Positions 5,963 to 6,370 of a DNA stretch of 6,370 bases are shown in pieces. The notes under the pieces were generated by a model. That model did not search any database and had not been told where the DNA came from. It worked only from the letters and a program-made list of their open reading frames with translations. The stretch lies in NCBI GenBank assembly GCA_026002305.1, contig BOBI01000104.1, positions 1 through 6,370 on the forward strand, given 5' to 3'. The position numbers and the translations under genes are program-made. Every line of letters begins with the position of its first letter. The first letter of the stretch is position 1. The DNA is from Spirochaetia bacterium. Its GTDB lineage: Bacteria; Spirochaetota; Spirochaetia; Treponematales; Breznakiellaceae.

Positions 5963-6370
5963 ATGATTCTTGATGATATTGCCGCAAGTACAAGGCTGCG
6001 GGTAGAAAAGGCGAAAGTTTCGCGGCCCCCGGAAGTGGTACGGGATGCGGCGCTGACCCAAGCAGCGTTATTACAGAGTGGAAACAGCGCCGGTGTCGGC
6101 GGTACTGTTTTTGAACAGGCTCTTGCCGCACCCGGCCTTTCCTTCATCTGCGAGGTAAAGAAGGCTTCCCCGTCGAAGGGGCTTATAGCCCATGATGAAT
6201 CGGGGGCGCCTTTTTTCCCATATTTGGAAATCGCGCAGGAATACGAAGCCGCTGGGGCGAATGCGATCTCGGTGCTTACCGAGCCGGAATATTTTTTGGG
6301 GAGCGATGACTATTTGCGGGAGATCGTCGCTGCGGTACACATTCCGGTATTGCGGAAAGATTTTATTGTA
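5963..6370 (+). CDS. trpC: Indole-3-glycerol-phosphate synthase, 5' part only
   Basis: The frame runs from ATG 5963 to the window end without a stop, giving 136 residues, about half of a normal TrpC of roughly 260. TrpC decarboxylates and cyclises 1-(o-carboxyphenylamino)-1-deoxyribulose-5-phosphate to indole-3-glycerol phosphate. The N-terminal [10 protein letters not shown] resembles the family start. The conserved [10 protein letters not shown] is at 64-73; E64 and K66 fit the catalytic Glu and Lys of strand 1. AISVLTEP (101-108) is the next barrel strand, and VLRKDFIV (129-136) contains the catalytic lysine K132. A G-rich run (5950-5954) 8 bases upstream serves as ribosome binding site. 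Between SPSKG and the EYEAAGA helix there is a slightly long loop (DESGAPFF, 78-85). It is the fourth gene of the operon; trpF, trpB and trpA may follow outside the window. Confidence 0.5.
   Translation, partial: MILDDIAASTRLRVEKAKVSRPPEVVRDAALTQAALLQSGNSAGVGGTVFEQALAAPGLSFICEVKKASPSKGLIAHDESGAPFFPYLEIAQEYEAAGANAISVLTEPEYFLGSDDYLREIVAAVHIPVLRKDFIV

Noticed and set aside
1..6370. CRISPR array, tRNA or rRNA genes, insertion sequence
   Set aside because: No regularly spaced direct repeats, no cloverleaf or rRNA-like stretch, and no transposase frame are visible; nearly all sequence is accounted for by six genes.

Overview
The window holds two adjacent, same-strand (+) operon segments. Bases 1-2570 carry the end of a NuoF/HydB-type flavoprotein subunit and a complete [FeFe] hydrogenase catalytic subunit. 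This is the HydB-HydA (HndC-HndD) pair of a multi-subunit, NAD(P)-linked, probably electron-bifurcating or NAD(P)H-oxidising hydrogenase. Bases 2782-6370 carry the first four genes of a tryptophan operon, trpE-trpG-trpD-trpC, with trpC cut off by the window end.

The organism is a fermentative or acetogenic anaerobe. The protein sequences, the separate trpE and trpG genes, the mid-range GC content and the CCACGGAC-type palindromic repeat fit a spirochaete of the Treponema type, such as a gut treponeme. That assignment rests on general resemblance and is moderate at best; a Firmicute is not excluded.

Layout: 1-41 is a foreign-looking inverted copy of bases 285-325, and true hydB homology begins at base 42. 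hydB ends at 818, and hydA (822-2570) follows after 3 bases. A strong intrinsic terminator (2592-2634) closes the hydrogenase operon. The 211-base gap to trpE also holds a near-consensus sigma-70 promoter (TTGACA, 17 bases, TATAAA) and, just past its predicted start point, a perfect 18-bp palindrome that is a good operator candidate. trpE (2782-4260) overlaps trpG (4257-4826) by 4 bases. A 122-base gap with an imperfect palindromic repeat separates trpG from trpD (4949-5959). trpC starts 3 bases after trpD and runs off the end.

How the genes work together: HydB and HydA would pass electrons between NAD(P)H, ferredoxin and H2 in a cytoplasmic complex whose other subunits (HydC/HndA-like) lie outside the window. 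TrpE and TrpG form anthranilate synthase; TrpD adds the phosphoribosyl group; TrpC closes the indole ring after Amadori rearrangement. The key catalytic residues I could place are present in all complete genes. I see no wholly new system. The items most worth checking are the inverted 41-bp copy at the left edge, the 18-bp palindrome at the trp promoter, the palindromic repeat inside the trp operon, and the histidine-rich HydA tail.
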